A DNA stretch of 64,000 nt from Sclerotinia nivalis (Eukaryota; Ascomycota; Leotiomycetes; Helotiales; Sclerotiniaceae): assembly GCA_029531795.1 (NCBI GenBank), contig JAPEIS010000013.1:1-64000 (forward strand), read 5' to 3'. The notes under the pieces were generated by a model that saw only the letters and a program-made list of their open reading frames with translations, did not search any database and was not told where the DNA came from. Both the position numbers and the translations under genes were made by a program. Shown here in pieces: positions 10,081-21,500 of the stretch. Numbering within the stretch: the first letter of the stretch is position 1; each line of letters begins with the position of its first letter.

Positions 10081-10517
10081 ACGTGGTTTAACATCGAGTG
10101 GCCCATATCATCGAGTGGCCCATTTCAAAATACACTAAAATTGGGCTTTTTTTAATATTTATATTTTAATAACTAATCATTATTTTCGAAAAAGAGAAAA
10201 ATATTAAATATTAAAAGAAAATTAGCTTTTTATAAATCTGGTTTTTATTTTAATATTTCTATTATATTCTAAAAAAAATAGAAATTGTCACGATTTTCGT
10301 TACAGAAAAGTTGTTTTTATAATAACTATTATAATAATTCGAATTTTTGATAAATAATTAGATTTTTATAATATTTATATAACCAAAACTCAATATTTTC
10401 AAGCCTTTTCAAATTATATCAATAAATAAAGAAAGTGCACGGTTATGCACAGACGAATTTTGTATGTATTTGAAGTGGGCCACTCGATGATATGGGCCAC
10501 TCGATGTTAAACCACGT
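10081..10517. mobile_element. 437-bp MITE with about 46-bp inverted repeats
   Basis: The left end (10081-10126) and the reverse complement of the right end (10472-10517) are identical for 42 bases and nearly so for the next few, starting ACGTGGTTTAACATCGAG. Each arm itself contains a direct repeat of CATCGAGTGGCCCA. The interior is AT-rich and has no coding potential. The flanks are TA at 10079-10080 and TA at 10518-10519, matching the TA target duplication of Tc1/mariner-type elements. This is a non-autonomous DNA element. Confidence 0.88.
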
Positions 10518-10672
10518 TATAATAAAGGCTTTTTCTGAAGTCTTTATTATTATCGTAGGTCATAGGCTAGTAGTATATAATGGAAGCTGGCTCTGATTAA
10601 CGACTAAAATGGATTATATAAGCAGTGTGGCACGTGATATTGAAAAATCTGTATTGAATATGATAAGTTAGA

Positions 10673-10948
10673 TATGAACTTTCAAGTCTTATCGCAATGC
10701 TAGAAAGTCAGTGCCAGTCTTGTGGTGGGCCAGAGCATGCTATATCATATAGGGTTGTCACAGAGATGATACTTCTCCGATGAAATAATTAAGGATATTA
10801 ATCAGCGATAGTGTAGTTGTAATAATCTTAATAAAATTATAATAAAATCTGTAGCAGTCTAGCACATGATAGTAATGTTTATAGCTAAATATAATCTCGC
10901 CAGAAAATCCTGCTTATCGGTATCCTATAAATAAAAGAAAAAGTGACT
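10673..10948. repeat. Direct repeat, left copy (about 276 bp)
   Basis: It starts GATATGAACTTTCAAGTCTT and matches 11243-11521 along its whole length, with many transitions. The pair flanks 10949-11242. Confidence 0.8.
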
Positions 10949-11242
10949 TGTAACGTCTGTCCCTGTGTACCGAGACGCACCCCGTCACGAGACAAATTAT
11001 AGATACTTCAAATTCAAGCGGCTCTAACTCTACGAAAGCATTGAATTATTTGTACTTTGTCGTTCTAAATATTTTATAAGCTTCTCTAGAATACTTCTAG
11101 CTTCTTGCTTCCGAAAATTTTCATTGTATTGTCGCCGCTCGTCTGAATCATAGATAGACTCTTACTTTAGCACAATAGGACTTCTCCACCCGCATTACTA
11201 TTATTAAGATCTTTCTTCATTTTGAACTTGTACAACAATTAG
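10949..11242. repeat. Repeat segment between direct repeats
   Basis: It starts TGTAACGTCTGTCCCTGTGT and ends near TGTACAACA at 11237, so it could be LTR-like. A reverse-complement copy of its first 45 bp lies at about 17280-17325, beside the second HET-gene fragment, so the same repeat sits next to both NLR relics in opposite orientation. No matching target duplication was found. Confidence 0.45.
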
Positions 11243-11521
11243 ATATGAACTTTCAAGTCTTATCACAATGCAGAGAAGTAAGTGCAAGTTTTGTAATGGG
11301 CTAGAGCATGCTATTTCATATGGCGTCGTCGCAGAGATGATACTTTTCTGACAAAGTAATTGAGGATATTAGTCAGCAATAGTGTAGTTCTAACAATCTC
11401 TATAAAAAATGTAATGAAGTCTGTGACTGCTAAACACATGGTAATAACACTTGTAGCTGGATATAATCTCGCCGGAGAATCCCGTTTCCCCGGCATCCTA
11501 TAAATAGAGTAAAAAGTGGCT
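11243..11521. repeat. Direct repeat, right copy (about 279 bp)
   Basis: Partner of 10673-10948. It ends just before the upstream region of the NLR pseudogene. Confidence 0.8.
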
Positions 11522-11946
11522 GGTGCAGAAATGGCCTACAACCTTAGATGTGTTTATAATTGTTCCGATCGTTTGATCCCTACCTATAACACCTTATTGC
11601 TTTTTGACTTTAAAGAAGCCAGTATTTGAACAATAAAAAGCAAAGTTCTCTCAAAATCCAGTTTGTATTGAACAAGGTCTCTATAAAATGGAGTATTCTT
11701 CCCAATTTTTGTTTTTTTGCCTTAGACATATAAGTGGCTAATCAGATTACGCCACGATACAGCCTCATTAGCAGCGCTTGCGACGACAACGATTGTATGT
11801 CTTTCTTATACCCAATTCTTCAACATCTCAACCTTTAAACTTTTTAACCTTCAAAATCTAGACCTTCAAATCGAAGTGTTTACGAAAATTTGTCGAATCA
11901 GCAATACAAGTTGCACTTATTACAATAACGCTTGCGAATCTTCAAT

Positions 11947-14900
11947 ATGTCTTTTATACATCTCTTGCTATACAAACCTAACGGCGAGATCGTTTTTCGC
12001 AAACCGACCAGCAGCGAAGTCCCTCTTTACACTATACTATCGCATACATAGAGACCAAATGATGAGGAAGTTACCTTTGAGGATATCCTTAATAGTACTG
12101 GCGAGATCAAGCCTGGTTATGAGAAAATCCGATTCTATAGAGAACAGGCTAGACAAAATGGACTAGAATACTTTTGGATCGATATTTGTTGTATCAACAA
12201 GAGCGATGATACTGAACTCTTACGATCTATCAACTCTATATTTCGTTGGTACCGCAATGCAGCTCGATGTTATATTTATTTGTCGGATATCTTTGGGTGT
12301 TCCGTCGGCAATAATCACAAGTGTATTCCACGGCTATGGGAATCGGATTTCCGAAAAAGTAAATGGTTCATTTAAGGTTGAACACTTCAAGAGCTTCTTG
12401 CCTCAATATCGATCGAGTTTTTTTGTTGGGAATGTGGATGGCTTAATGATAAAAGTTCTCTAATAACCCAAATTGGTAAAATAACTAATATTCCTTGTAC
12501 AACGTTTAAAGGACAATCGTTATCTCGATTTAACGTCGAAGAGCGATTGCAATGGATACAATACCGTTAGACTACATTAGCAAAAGATAAAGTGTATTCC
12601 CTACTAAACATTTTCGATGTCTACATACTTCCTATTTATGACGAGGGATTTGTGCGTGCATATGATCGGCTTCTAGACAAGTTCTACAAGGTGCAGAAAT
12701 GTATCCAAGACTTACATCTTTCCGATCCGCGTGACGACAAGAAGTGTATTGAAGACACTAAAGGTGGTATACTACAGAACTCATACAACTGGATCTTGAA
12801 AAACTCCGATTTCCGACAATGGCGCAACGATCAGCAAAACCGGCTACTTTGGATCAAGGGCAATCCTGGCAAGGGCAAGACGATGCTCCTCTGCGGAGTT
12901 ATCAATGAGCTAGAGAAGTCTGGGGCTAAATCGGTTCTTTTATCTTACTTCTTTTGCCAGGCCACCGACTTCTGAATTAACTATGCCACAACCGTCTTAC
13001 AGGGTCTGATCTATTTGCTTGTTGATCAATAGCCGTCTCTCATTTCGCATATACAGACGAAATATGATCAGACTGGCAAAATGCTTTTCGAAGATATTAA
13101 TGCCTGGGTTGCACTGTGCGAAATCTTTACCAATATTCTACATAATCCAAGCTTAGATTATATATACTTAATTGTTGATGCATTGGACGAATGCATAACA
13201 GATTTACCAAAATTGATGGATCTTGTCGTACAGACTTCATCAATATCTCCTTGCATTAAATGGATTGTCTCCAGTCGTAATTGGTCAAATATCGAGAGGG
13301 CTTTCGATATTGCGATACAAAATCTCAGGCTTTGTTTTGAGCTTAATGAGAAGTCCATCTCTGCTGCTGTTACAGTATTTATTCAGTTTAAGGTGGAATA
13401 ACTAACAACACGAAATAGATACAGCAATAATACATGAAAAGCGATTCAGAAGCATTTAATATTAAACGCAAATAGTACTTTTCTTTAGATAGCTTTGATT
13501 TGCCAAGAGCTGTCCAATATTTCGGGATGGAGAGTTCGAGAGAAATTGAAAGCATTTCCTCCCGGACTTGATGCCCTTTACCGGCGAATGTTAGACCAAA
13601 TTATATATTCAGAATATGCTGAACTCTGTATAAGCATACTGGCTGTCGTTTCGGCTGTATATCGGCCTATTACGCTGGACGAACTGATCACTTTTGTGAA
13701 CATGCCTGACGGAGTTGCTGACGCATATGAAGCTTTGTTAGAGATTATAGGTCATTGTGGCTCTTTTCTCACGATCCGAGAACGCACGATTTTCTTTGTC
13801 CATCAATCTGCTAAAGACTTTTTGATTGAAAACGCATCTAGAGATATATTCCTTTCTACAATAGAAGATATATATAGCAAGATCTTCTCACGATCATTGC
13901 AAGCTATATCACTTATACTTCGACGTGACATTTACAACCTACATGCTCCTGGAATCTCTATCGACCAAGTCAAACAACCCGATTTAGATCCATTAGCATT
14001 AATACGATACTCTTATCTCTATTAGATTGATCATCTCGTATACTCAAATATTAGAAGGAACTTTAATAACGAAGTTAAAGACAGTGACTCAGTTTATAGT
14101 TTTTTATCACAAAGTTTTCTTTACTGGCTAGAAGCACTTAGTCTTATAAAAAGTTTGCCAAATAGTATACTAATGATTAGGAAGTTTGAAGAATGGGTAA
14201 ATGTAAGTTTCTGTATTATTTAAGTAAGATTTGAAAATGGAATTAGATGATGCTTAACTAACTTGGTAAGGGTAAACAAAGCCCCAATCTATATACATTT
14301 ATAAATGATGCAAAGAGGTTTACCCTCTATAGTCGATCAATCGTTGAGAAGTCGCTCCTTCAAGCGTATTGTTCAGCCCTTGTTTTCGCTCCTCAAAAGA
14401 GTATTGTCCGAATAACATTTGAAAAGGACATTCCGTCTTGGATTAAGCAAAAGCCTATAGTAGAACCATATTGGAATGCGATGCTACAAACGCTTGAAGG
14501 CCATACAGGCTACGTTTCTTCAATCGCTTTTTCGCCTGATGACAAGCAGGTCGTATCTGGATCTTGGGATAATACAGTACAGCTTTGGGATACAGCGATA
14601 GGGCAACAAATTCAGTTAATGCTTGAAGGCCATACAAGCGATGTTTCCTCAATCGCTTTTTCGCCTGATGGCAAGCAGGTCGTATTTGGATCTTGGGATA
14701 ATACAGTACGGCTTTGGGATACAGCGACAGGGCAACAAATTCAGCTAATGTTTGAAGGCTATACAGATTCTGTTTATTCAATCGCTTTTTCATTTGATGG
14801 CAAGCAGATCATATCTAGATCCCGGGATAATATAGTACGGCTTTGGGATACAGCGACAGGGCAACAAATTCAGCCAACACTTGAAGGCCATACAGACTCC

Positions 14901-15659
14901 GTTTCCTCAGTCGCTTTTTCATCTGATAGCAAGCAGGTCGTATCTGGATCCCGGGATAATACAGTACGGCTTTGGGATACAGCGATAGGGCAACAAATTC
15001 AGCCAATATTTGAAGGCTATACAGACTCCGTTTCCTCAATCGCTTTTTCACCTGATGGCAAGCAGGTCGTATCTGGATCTTGGGATAATACAGTACGGCT
15101 TTGGGATACAGCGACAGGGCAACAAATTCAGCCAATACTTGAAGGCCATACAGACTCCGTTTCCTCAGTCGCTTTTTCATCTGATGGCAAGCAGGTCGTA
15201 TCTGGATCTTATGATAATACAGTACGACTTTGGGATACAGCGATAGGGCAACAAATTCAGCCAACATTTGAAGGCCATACAGACTACATTAACTCAGTCG
15301 CTTTTTCGCCTGATAACAAGCAGATTGTATCTGGATCTTATAATAAAGCAATACGGCTTTGGGATACAGCAACAGGGCAACAAATTCAGCCAACACTTGA
15401 AGGCCATACAAGCTCCGTTTCATCAGTCGCTTTTTCGCCTGATGACAAGCAGGTTATATCTGATTTAAATAATCCAATATTGCTATATACTTTAGCTATA
15501 TCAGATAACTGGATTACTAGAAATAGTACAAATATTCTTTGGTTACCATCTGATTATCGTACAACAATCATTGCCATCCATCATGATTCTATTGTTTTAG
15601 CACAACCCTCTAGGAGAATTTCTTTTTTTGGATTTTCACAGAGATCAGAATTGCTATAG
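11947..15659 (+). pseudogene. RIP-inactivated HET-NACHT-WD40 NLR (HNWD-like)
   Basis: One reading frame carries the three modules of fungal incompatibility NLRs such as Podospora HET-E. A HET domain at about 11947-12600 contains YFWIDICCINKSDDTEL and WYRNAARCYIYLSD. A NACHT domain at about 12790-13900 contains Walker A KGNPGKGKTMLL and LIVDALDEC. WD40 repeats occupy 14484-15460. The frame is broken by TAG 12046, TGA near 12375, TAG near 12568, TGA near 12973, TAG near 13030, TAA near 13399, TGA near 13434 and TAG near 13488. Each is a C-to-T or G-to-A type change at a codon expected to be Trp, Arg or Gln. A 68-nt intron, 14203-14270 (GTAAGT to GGTAAG), links the NACHT-side frame to the WD40 frame. 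It is dead as a full protein; the WD40 part alone remains open. Confidence 0.88.
14484..15460 (+). repeat. WD40 minisatellite, 129-bp units, 7 full plus 1 partial
   Basis: Consecutive units start at LEGHT motifs exactly 129 bp (43 aa) apart, for example GAAGG at 14496 and 14625. Each reads about EGHTDSVSSVAFSPDGKQVV, then SGSxDNTVRLWDTATGQQIQ. Seven repeats are complete; the eighth loses the WD half and runs into a unique tail ending at 15659. Near identity of the units is typical of HNWD genes undergoing concerted evolution. No stop lies in this part. Confidence 0.92.
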
Positions 15660-16212
15660 TACAGATTGCTCTGACAATCAGTCATACGATATTATAGGAT
15701 CTACAATAGGTTCTACTATAGCTGACACAACATCGAAGGGCGCTACAACATCTACAACATCTACAATATATATATATATATTCTATACCCTTTAGCTAGT
15801 TTGTTCAATCTATGTATAATTCAATAGAGACCAGATAATACTGCATTGTGGTGATCACCACATGATAAATCTGATTACTGACAGGAATTATCAAGCTCTA
15901 AGTCTCTAGTTATGATATTACTGCAATGGCAGCGGTCTGTTTCACTAAACTACTTATGATAACAAAAGAACGGTTAACCATAATTATTCTAGTGCTAACG
16001 AAGCGTGGCTTGTACAAAAGACAAGGATGTACAAAAAGATCATCGAGATCAAACCCTAACTATAATAATCCTGTACAGCTATTTTCCTCCCCACTAGCTT
16101 CGAATAGTAGAAGCTTAATAAGCTTTTGGCCAATTTTAATCAAGGTGCTGATTATTGTTGCCGACGAAGGTGAAAAGCGACCTTAATTTTAATAAGTTAC
16201 TAATGAACAGAA
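15660..16212. other. Intergenic, no gene seen
   Basis: A short CTACAACAT-type and TATATA microsatellite lies at about 15728-15782. Otherwise there is no supportable feature. Confidence 0.45.
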
Positions 16213-16475
16213 TGTCACGAAGTCGTCTACATTCAGGTAAATCACATGGAATAACGAAGAAGCTGATGGTCCGTTCGCACGCGATCGGATTTCGAGGATT
16301 TACTATGGGAAAATGGTGATAGTAAGATCGAAGAAGAACGCAGCCGAAGCCGCTCTGTTAGCGTACGAGATCATGTATATAAAGAGCCTCCCAGAGAGAG
16401 CTGTAGCTCTGTAGCTTTAGATTCTAAGGATGAAATGAACCCTGTTTATTCAGCTCTCTAATGCATATCGTCACA
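16213..16475. mobile_element. Solo LTR, 263 bp, copy 1
   Basis: It begins TGTCACGAAG and ends ATCGTCACA, has a TATATAAAG box at about 16377, and matches 17887-18148 over its full length. The flanks CAGAA (16208-16212) and TAGAA (16476-16480) match at four of five bases, a decayed target duplication. No internal region is present, so it is a solo LTR left by recombination. Confidence 0.85.
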
Positions 16476-17285
16476 TAGAATCGCTATAGGATCTTAATCT
16501 AAGTATGAAGGTAGAAGATATTATATATGTGCACATGACGTGCACGTGTCATATTTTCCAACATATAAAAATATTATTCTTTCATTTGTGCCTTATAGTG
16601 CTCTTGTAATTAAGCAGTTTCCTCTAGAATAAGAAGTTTTTTCGATATCCAGCCCTGAAGGCAAAAAGAATTCCACTTTTGGCGTAATGAGTAGATCACT
16701 TTCGAATTTCGTGATGGTCTGATTATTTGATGACAGAATTCGTAAGAGTTGCAAGGGTGCCGAGAGGAGCAGCACTTAAGCATTAGGGTGCTATCATCTA
16801 CAGGCGGAGCGTTCGAGAAGCCTACACTTACGCCACGTGCTAGGCTTATGACTTGACAATTGTGGCTAAGGAAAATATAGCAAGAACTGGGGGTGAGCCT
16901 AGTAAATCAAAACTCGGCTAAATATACATTATTAAGCAACAAAACATGAGGACGTCTCCCCATATCGGAGTAACTCTCGGACTACATTATTTTCCTCATT
17001 AAGTATCTTTAGAATCTCAAAGCTATATTCTTTGAACATAGGGCTTTTTCCCAAGTGCTCCGACTTTTAAGGAAACGCTAACAGTCACAGTTAAACAGGG
17101 GTGAACAGCTAAAGCAGCGATCAATGGTATTAATAAAATGATCGATCGTATAACCAGCCACAGTCTTTTTCTTATTGCTAAGTGATTTTCTTAGAGAAAA
17201 ATAGCTATAGAAAGCAGTATATTAATAACAACTTCGTAGACTCACTAAGAAAAGATTTATGGTCTCAAAACTATGACTTCGTCTC
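16476..17285. other. Intergenic, no gene seen
   Basis: No ORF here can be supported. A CACGTG motif is present near 16542. The inverted partner of the repeat beginning at 10949 starts at about 17280. Confidence 0.4.
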
Positions 17286-17880
17286 GTGACAGGGTGCGTC
17301 TCGCTACGCAGGGACGGACGTTATAAAGCCATCTGTAATTTTAAATACATTCATAATTGTTTCAACCTTTTGAGCTTTATCTATAGTACTTTATTGCTTT
17401 TTGATTTCGAAACAAAGCAGTTAGTATTTCAGCAACAAAAAGAAAAGTTCATTCAAAATCCGGATTATATTGAATAAGGGTTTTTATAAAATAAAATAAC
17501 TTTTTTGTTTGATTTTCTTTCATTATGGAAGTGGCTAACCAGGTTATGCTATGATATAGTCTCATCAGTAATACTTACAATTACAATTGTATATTCTTAT
17601 ACTCAGTTTTTTAACATTTTGTTCTTTAAAGTCCTGATCTTCAATTCAAAATGCTTATATCAATATGTTGAATTAATGATACATACTGTATCGACAAGAA
17701 GAATGCGGTTGAGCTTGGCGCAGCGATCAACTCTATATTTCGATGATATCAAAATGCGGCACGCTGCTATATTTACCTTTCGGATGTTTCTAAGCCTAAT
17801 ATTGAAGTAGATAATCAAAAGGTATAAAAGGAAGTTTTCAAAAAGAGCCATTGGTTTATTCAAGGCTGAATGTTTTAGAA
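17286..17880 (+). pseudogene. Fragment of a second HET-domain gene
   Basis: From about 17335 the sequence follows the upstream and start region of the 11947 NLR gene with many transitions. Within 17650-17870 it reads TYCIDKKNAVELGAAINSIF, then YQNAARCYIYLSDVS, then SHWFIQ, the conserved centre of a HET domain. The start region is missing by internal deletion, several in-frame stops are present, and the fragment ends where a solo LTR begins. It is a truncated, RIP-degraded paralogue. Confidence 0.75.
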
Positions 17881-17886
17881 ACTTAT

Positions 17887-18148
17887 TGTCACGAGGTCAC
17901 CTACATTTAGGGTAAATCACGTGGGATAACGGATAAGCCGATGGTCCGTTCGCACACGATCAGATTTAGGTGATTTACTATGGTAAAATGGTGATGGTAA
18001 GATCGAATAAGAACGCAGCCGAAGCCGCTCCGTTAGTGTGCGAGAACATGTATATAAAGAGCCTCCCAGGGAGCTGTAGTTCTGTAGCTTTAGATTCTAA
18101 GGATGAAATGAACCCTGTTTATTCAGCTCTTTAAGGCATATCGTCACA
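17887..18148. mobile_element. Solo LTR, 262 bp, copy 2
   Basis: Starts TGTCACGAGG, ends TCGTCACA, and is homologous to 16213-16475. It is flanked by a perfect 5-bp duplication, CTTAT at 17882-17886 and 18149-18153, which fixes the ends exactly. It inserted into the second HET fragment. Confidence 0.93.
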
Positions 18149-18153
18149 CTTAT

Positions 18154-18560
18154 TATATCAAAACTAATGGAATTTTTTAATTTAAAGGATAAACGATTTG
18201 GGAATAAATTATTATTTGAATTTAAGATATACAAAATTACTAAAATTGCAAAAGAAGTTTTTCGAAATAATAAATTATTAAATTTTAATATCAAAAATTA
18301 AAGATTCTAAATAGAGAATTGTAATACTATTATTGAAAAGAATAGAGCCTTTACATAAGGCGGAGGCCGATTCAACTTGAATCGGTGCCGAAATAGGACT
18401 AGGGTAAGCGAAAGGGGTTAGGCGGTACAGTTGAATCGGGAGTTGAATCGGCGGTGTAGAACACAACATAACTTTAAATTGACTACTTCTCTTGCTATAA
18501 AACTAACATACAGTAATAACATCTAGTAAAACTTGATGCCAAACAATTGAAATCTATATT
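18154..18560. other. Intergenic 5' of TLH2
   Basis: No gene. A small GC-richer patch at about 18355-18460 repeats TTGAATCGG motifs. The promoter of TLH2 should lie here. Confidence 0.4.
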
Positions 18561-21500
18561 ATGAGTAAGTTTGAAAGAGTTTAGGGTTGCTTAGGGTAAA
18601 TCAGCTGACTTAGGGTTGCTTAATAAGCGACCATTCAATGGGTTGAGCAGAACGAGCACTACAACAACGAAGATAATGATACATTTGAATATATTGCTGA
18701 ATACGAGATTTTAATCTGTACTCTGCATCGAACAGCAGTTCGAGGACTTGAGACTCATCTTCGGGATAGACATGGTCTAGAAAAGAAAAGGCGTGCCCCA
18801 TTACTTGAGAAGTATGGCTCACTCTCTCTCCGGCACCCCAAAAATGTCAGAGTACCCGAGCCAGGTGGTCTTCCATTTCCAGCTCTTGGTCAGCCCGTAG
18901 ACGCGCTACTTTGTGACGACTGTACCCACATTACATCATCAAAGGATGGAATGCAAAAACATTGCAAAGATCATGGCTGGCGGTTTTCGAAGACCGACCC
19001 AAAGCATTGGACAGAAGTCAAGGTACAGACATTTTTTAGTCATATATATCAGAGATATTTCATTGTAGCTACCGAGGCAAATCTGGAAGGACTAGAACCG
19101 CTAGCAGAAGACGAAAACAGAGCAGTTCGAGATCAACTGTTACGCGAATTCAAAGATCTTAACGATCAAGACCAAAAAAGACATGAGATTGTTGATGACA
19201 AGACAGAAAAGAGCGACAACACTGGTTGGTGGAGCTTTGTCCAGTGGCGACCACACTTTGGGAGCCGCAATATTAGACGCATTGCTCATGTAAGTAGGTT
19301 ACCGGACCGAAAAGACAAGCAGCTACAACGCGCCAGCGAGATCGTGAGTATTATGATTAAGAGGGCAGTGGATGGGCTGAGCAGCTTCCACGACGACACT
19401 CCATACTGGCTGCGAACAGCCAACTCGACCGAGAAAGTGGAGAACCGTCCCATGGTGCGTTTACAGAATGAAGACAGTTTAGATCGGTATATTGCTTATC
19501 TTCGGCGATTTGCATGCTATTTATTACGCGCGTACGTAGCGCAGAAAGAGAGGGCGACGGAGAAAAGCTTGGGAAGGGAGGAAACTAGAAGCGGGGAAGA
19601 GGGGTCATTACGCAATCAAAACAATTCCGCAAATGAAAGTGAAGGTGAAATGGGGGAGGAAAACCAACAGGTAGTCGATTCTAACGAGGTTGCCATTGAT
19701 ATGATGAAGGATTGCTGTGAACTGACCAAATTCAACCCGAAACAAAAAGAGCTGCTTGAAGAGATGCTCGAGTCACTGGAAACTGGAGAAGACGAAGATG
19801 ACCAGATCTACAAGATGAGAGCACTCTTTATGTCCATGATTCTACAAAGCTTGAAAGGGTGTGACCGATTTGACAGTCCCATGGTGCATTTTGCTGCAGT
19901 GTTAGGGATTGTAGAGGACGAAAACCGATTGAGGCGTGGAGATGAGTACTCGTATATGCTTGCGGGATTTATGTATTGCGTCCGGGTTTTGTTTCTGGAA
20001 CACACTTTGCCATCCGCTACCAGAGGAGAACAGACAGCTGAAGACATCGACCAGTTTTTGGAATTGCGGAAGAAATATCTGGTGGTAGGCAGTTATAGCC
20101 CATGCAGTTTCTTGATCAAGATGCTGGGGTATGGTAAAACCATGAGTATGCAGAAGATTAACCAGCCCAGTATTACTTGGACTCGATCCGAGACAAATCG
20201 TCCAGATGGTGATCTATTGGAATTTCATGGCAAGCCAGTGCCCATTAAGCGATTCAAGGATTCCATCCACGATATGATTCGGGAGGCCGAGGATATCTTA
20301 TGGGAGGATTTGATGTGGGTGAGGCAGAAGAAGGACCGCTTTGAGATTGATTTAGAGAACATTCAAGACGATTTGTCGTTAGCAAAGCGGGGAGCTTCAT
20401 GGATCACAAATGAGGCCAATGGAATGAAAGATAAGCTGGACTGGATGATGGAGCAAATGTTGAAAGCACCCAAAGAGCTGCAGTTGTGGGACCGGAAAAA
20501 CAACACATGGCGAATGACAAGAGTTCGCGAGTATCGACAGCTGCAGAAACGATTGAAAGAGCTCATGCTTGTTCTGGGACATCAGAGTGGTGGTCCCCCA
20601 GCTCGTGGAGAGGAAATTACTCCCATTCGATTCCGTAATGGTTTACTCCAGGAACGGAACATTTATATCATTGGTGGCCGGATGGGTTATGTAACGCGGT
20701 ATCACAAATCCCAGGCACTTTTTGGTGAGGCTAAAGTGATTCCCCGATTTCTCCCATGGCGCGTAGCACAGATCTGGTCAGTTTATTTGGCTTGCGTTCA
20801 GCCATTCTCGGAGACTCTCGACCAGAAGACGAATGGACTTCCCCGGAGTGATCATCTCTGGCATGATAAAAATGGGTCGTGGACACGCGAGCATCTGACC
20901 AAGGTCTTGACTCAGGAAACTGCAATTCGACTAGGAATCCGCTTGACCACGCAAGACTATCGAAATGTAGCCATCGAAATGGGCCGTGAGTATATTGGTG
21001 CCGAGTTCATGAGAGATCTGCCCGCAACTGAAGACATGCCACATGAGGATACTGATGTGGTTGTGAGTGCTGTTGATCTTGCAGCCGCCCACGGAAAGGA
21101 TATTGCTGAACGGTATGGAGTCCGGGGTGATATTATTCGAAATCTCAGTGACGAAAGCATTCGAATCTTCGGAGCTATTGATTCGCAGTGGCACCAGCTT
21201 CTAGGACTGGATAGCAAGCGGCCAAGACCATCTATGAAACACCAGCGGAAGTCATCTTACGGGGCACCACTACCCAGTCTTACTCCCAAAAGATTAAGAT
21301 CACCGTTGGGCCGGCCACAGCCCGTGATCTTCACCCCACCGGTATTCAAGGTTTCTCAGACAGGACTGCTCACGCCATCTTGTTCGAAGGCAGCTGCGTT
21401 TGCATCACCAGGACTAGAGAGTATAGGATTTCCAAGCCGGCCGCGGACTGATATAATCACGACTACAGGAGTGCTGCCACTCAACACGGTTCCAGTTTAC

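Noticed and set aside
14455..15267. Long minus-strand ORFs over the WD40 array
   Set aside because: Periodic antisense frames produced by the 129-bp repeat.
16593..16775. 60-codon minus ORF
   Set aside because: Looks mildly coding, but no start context, splice partners or family.
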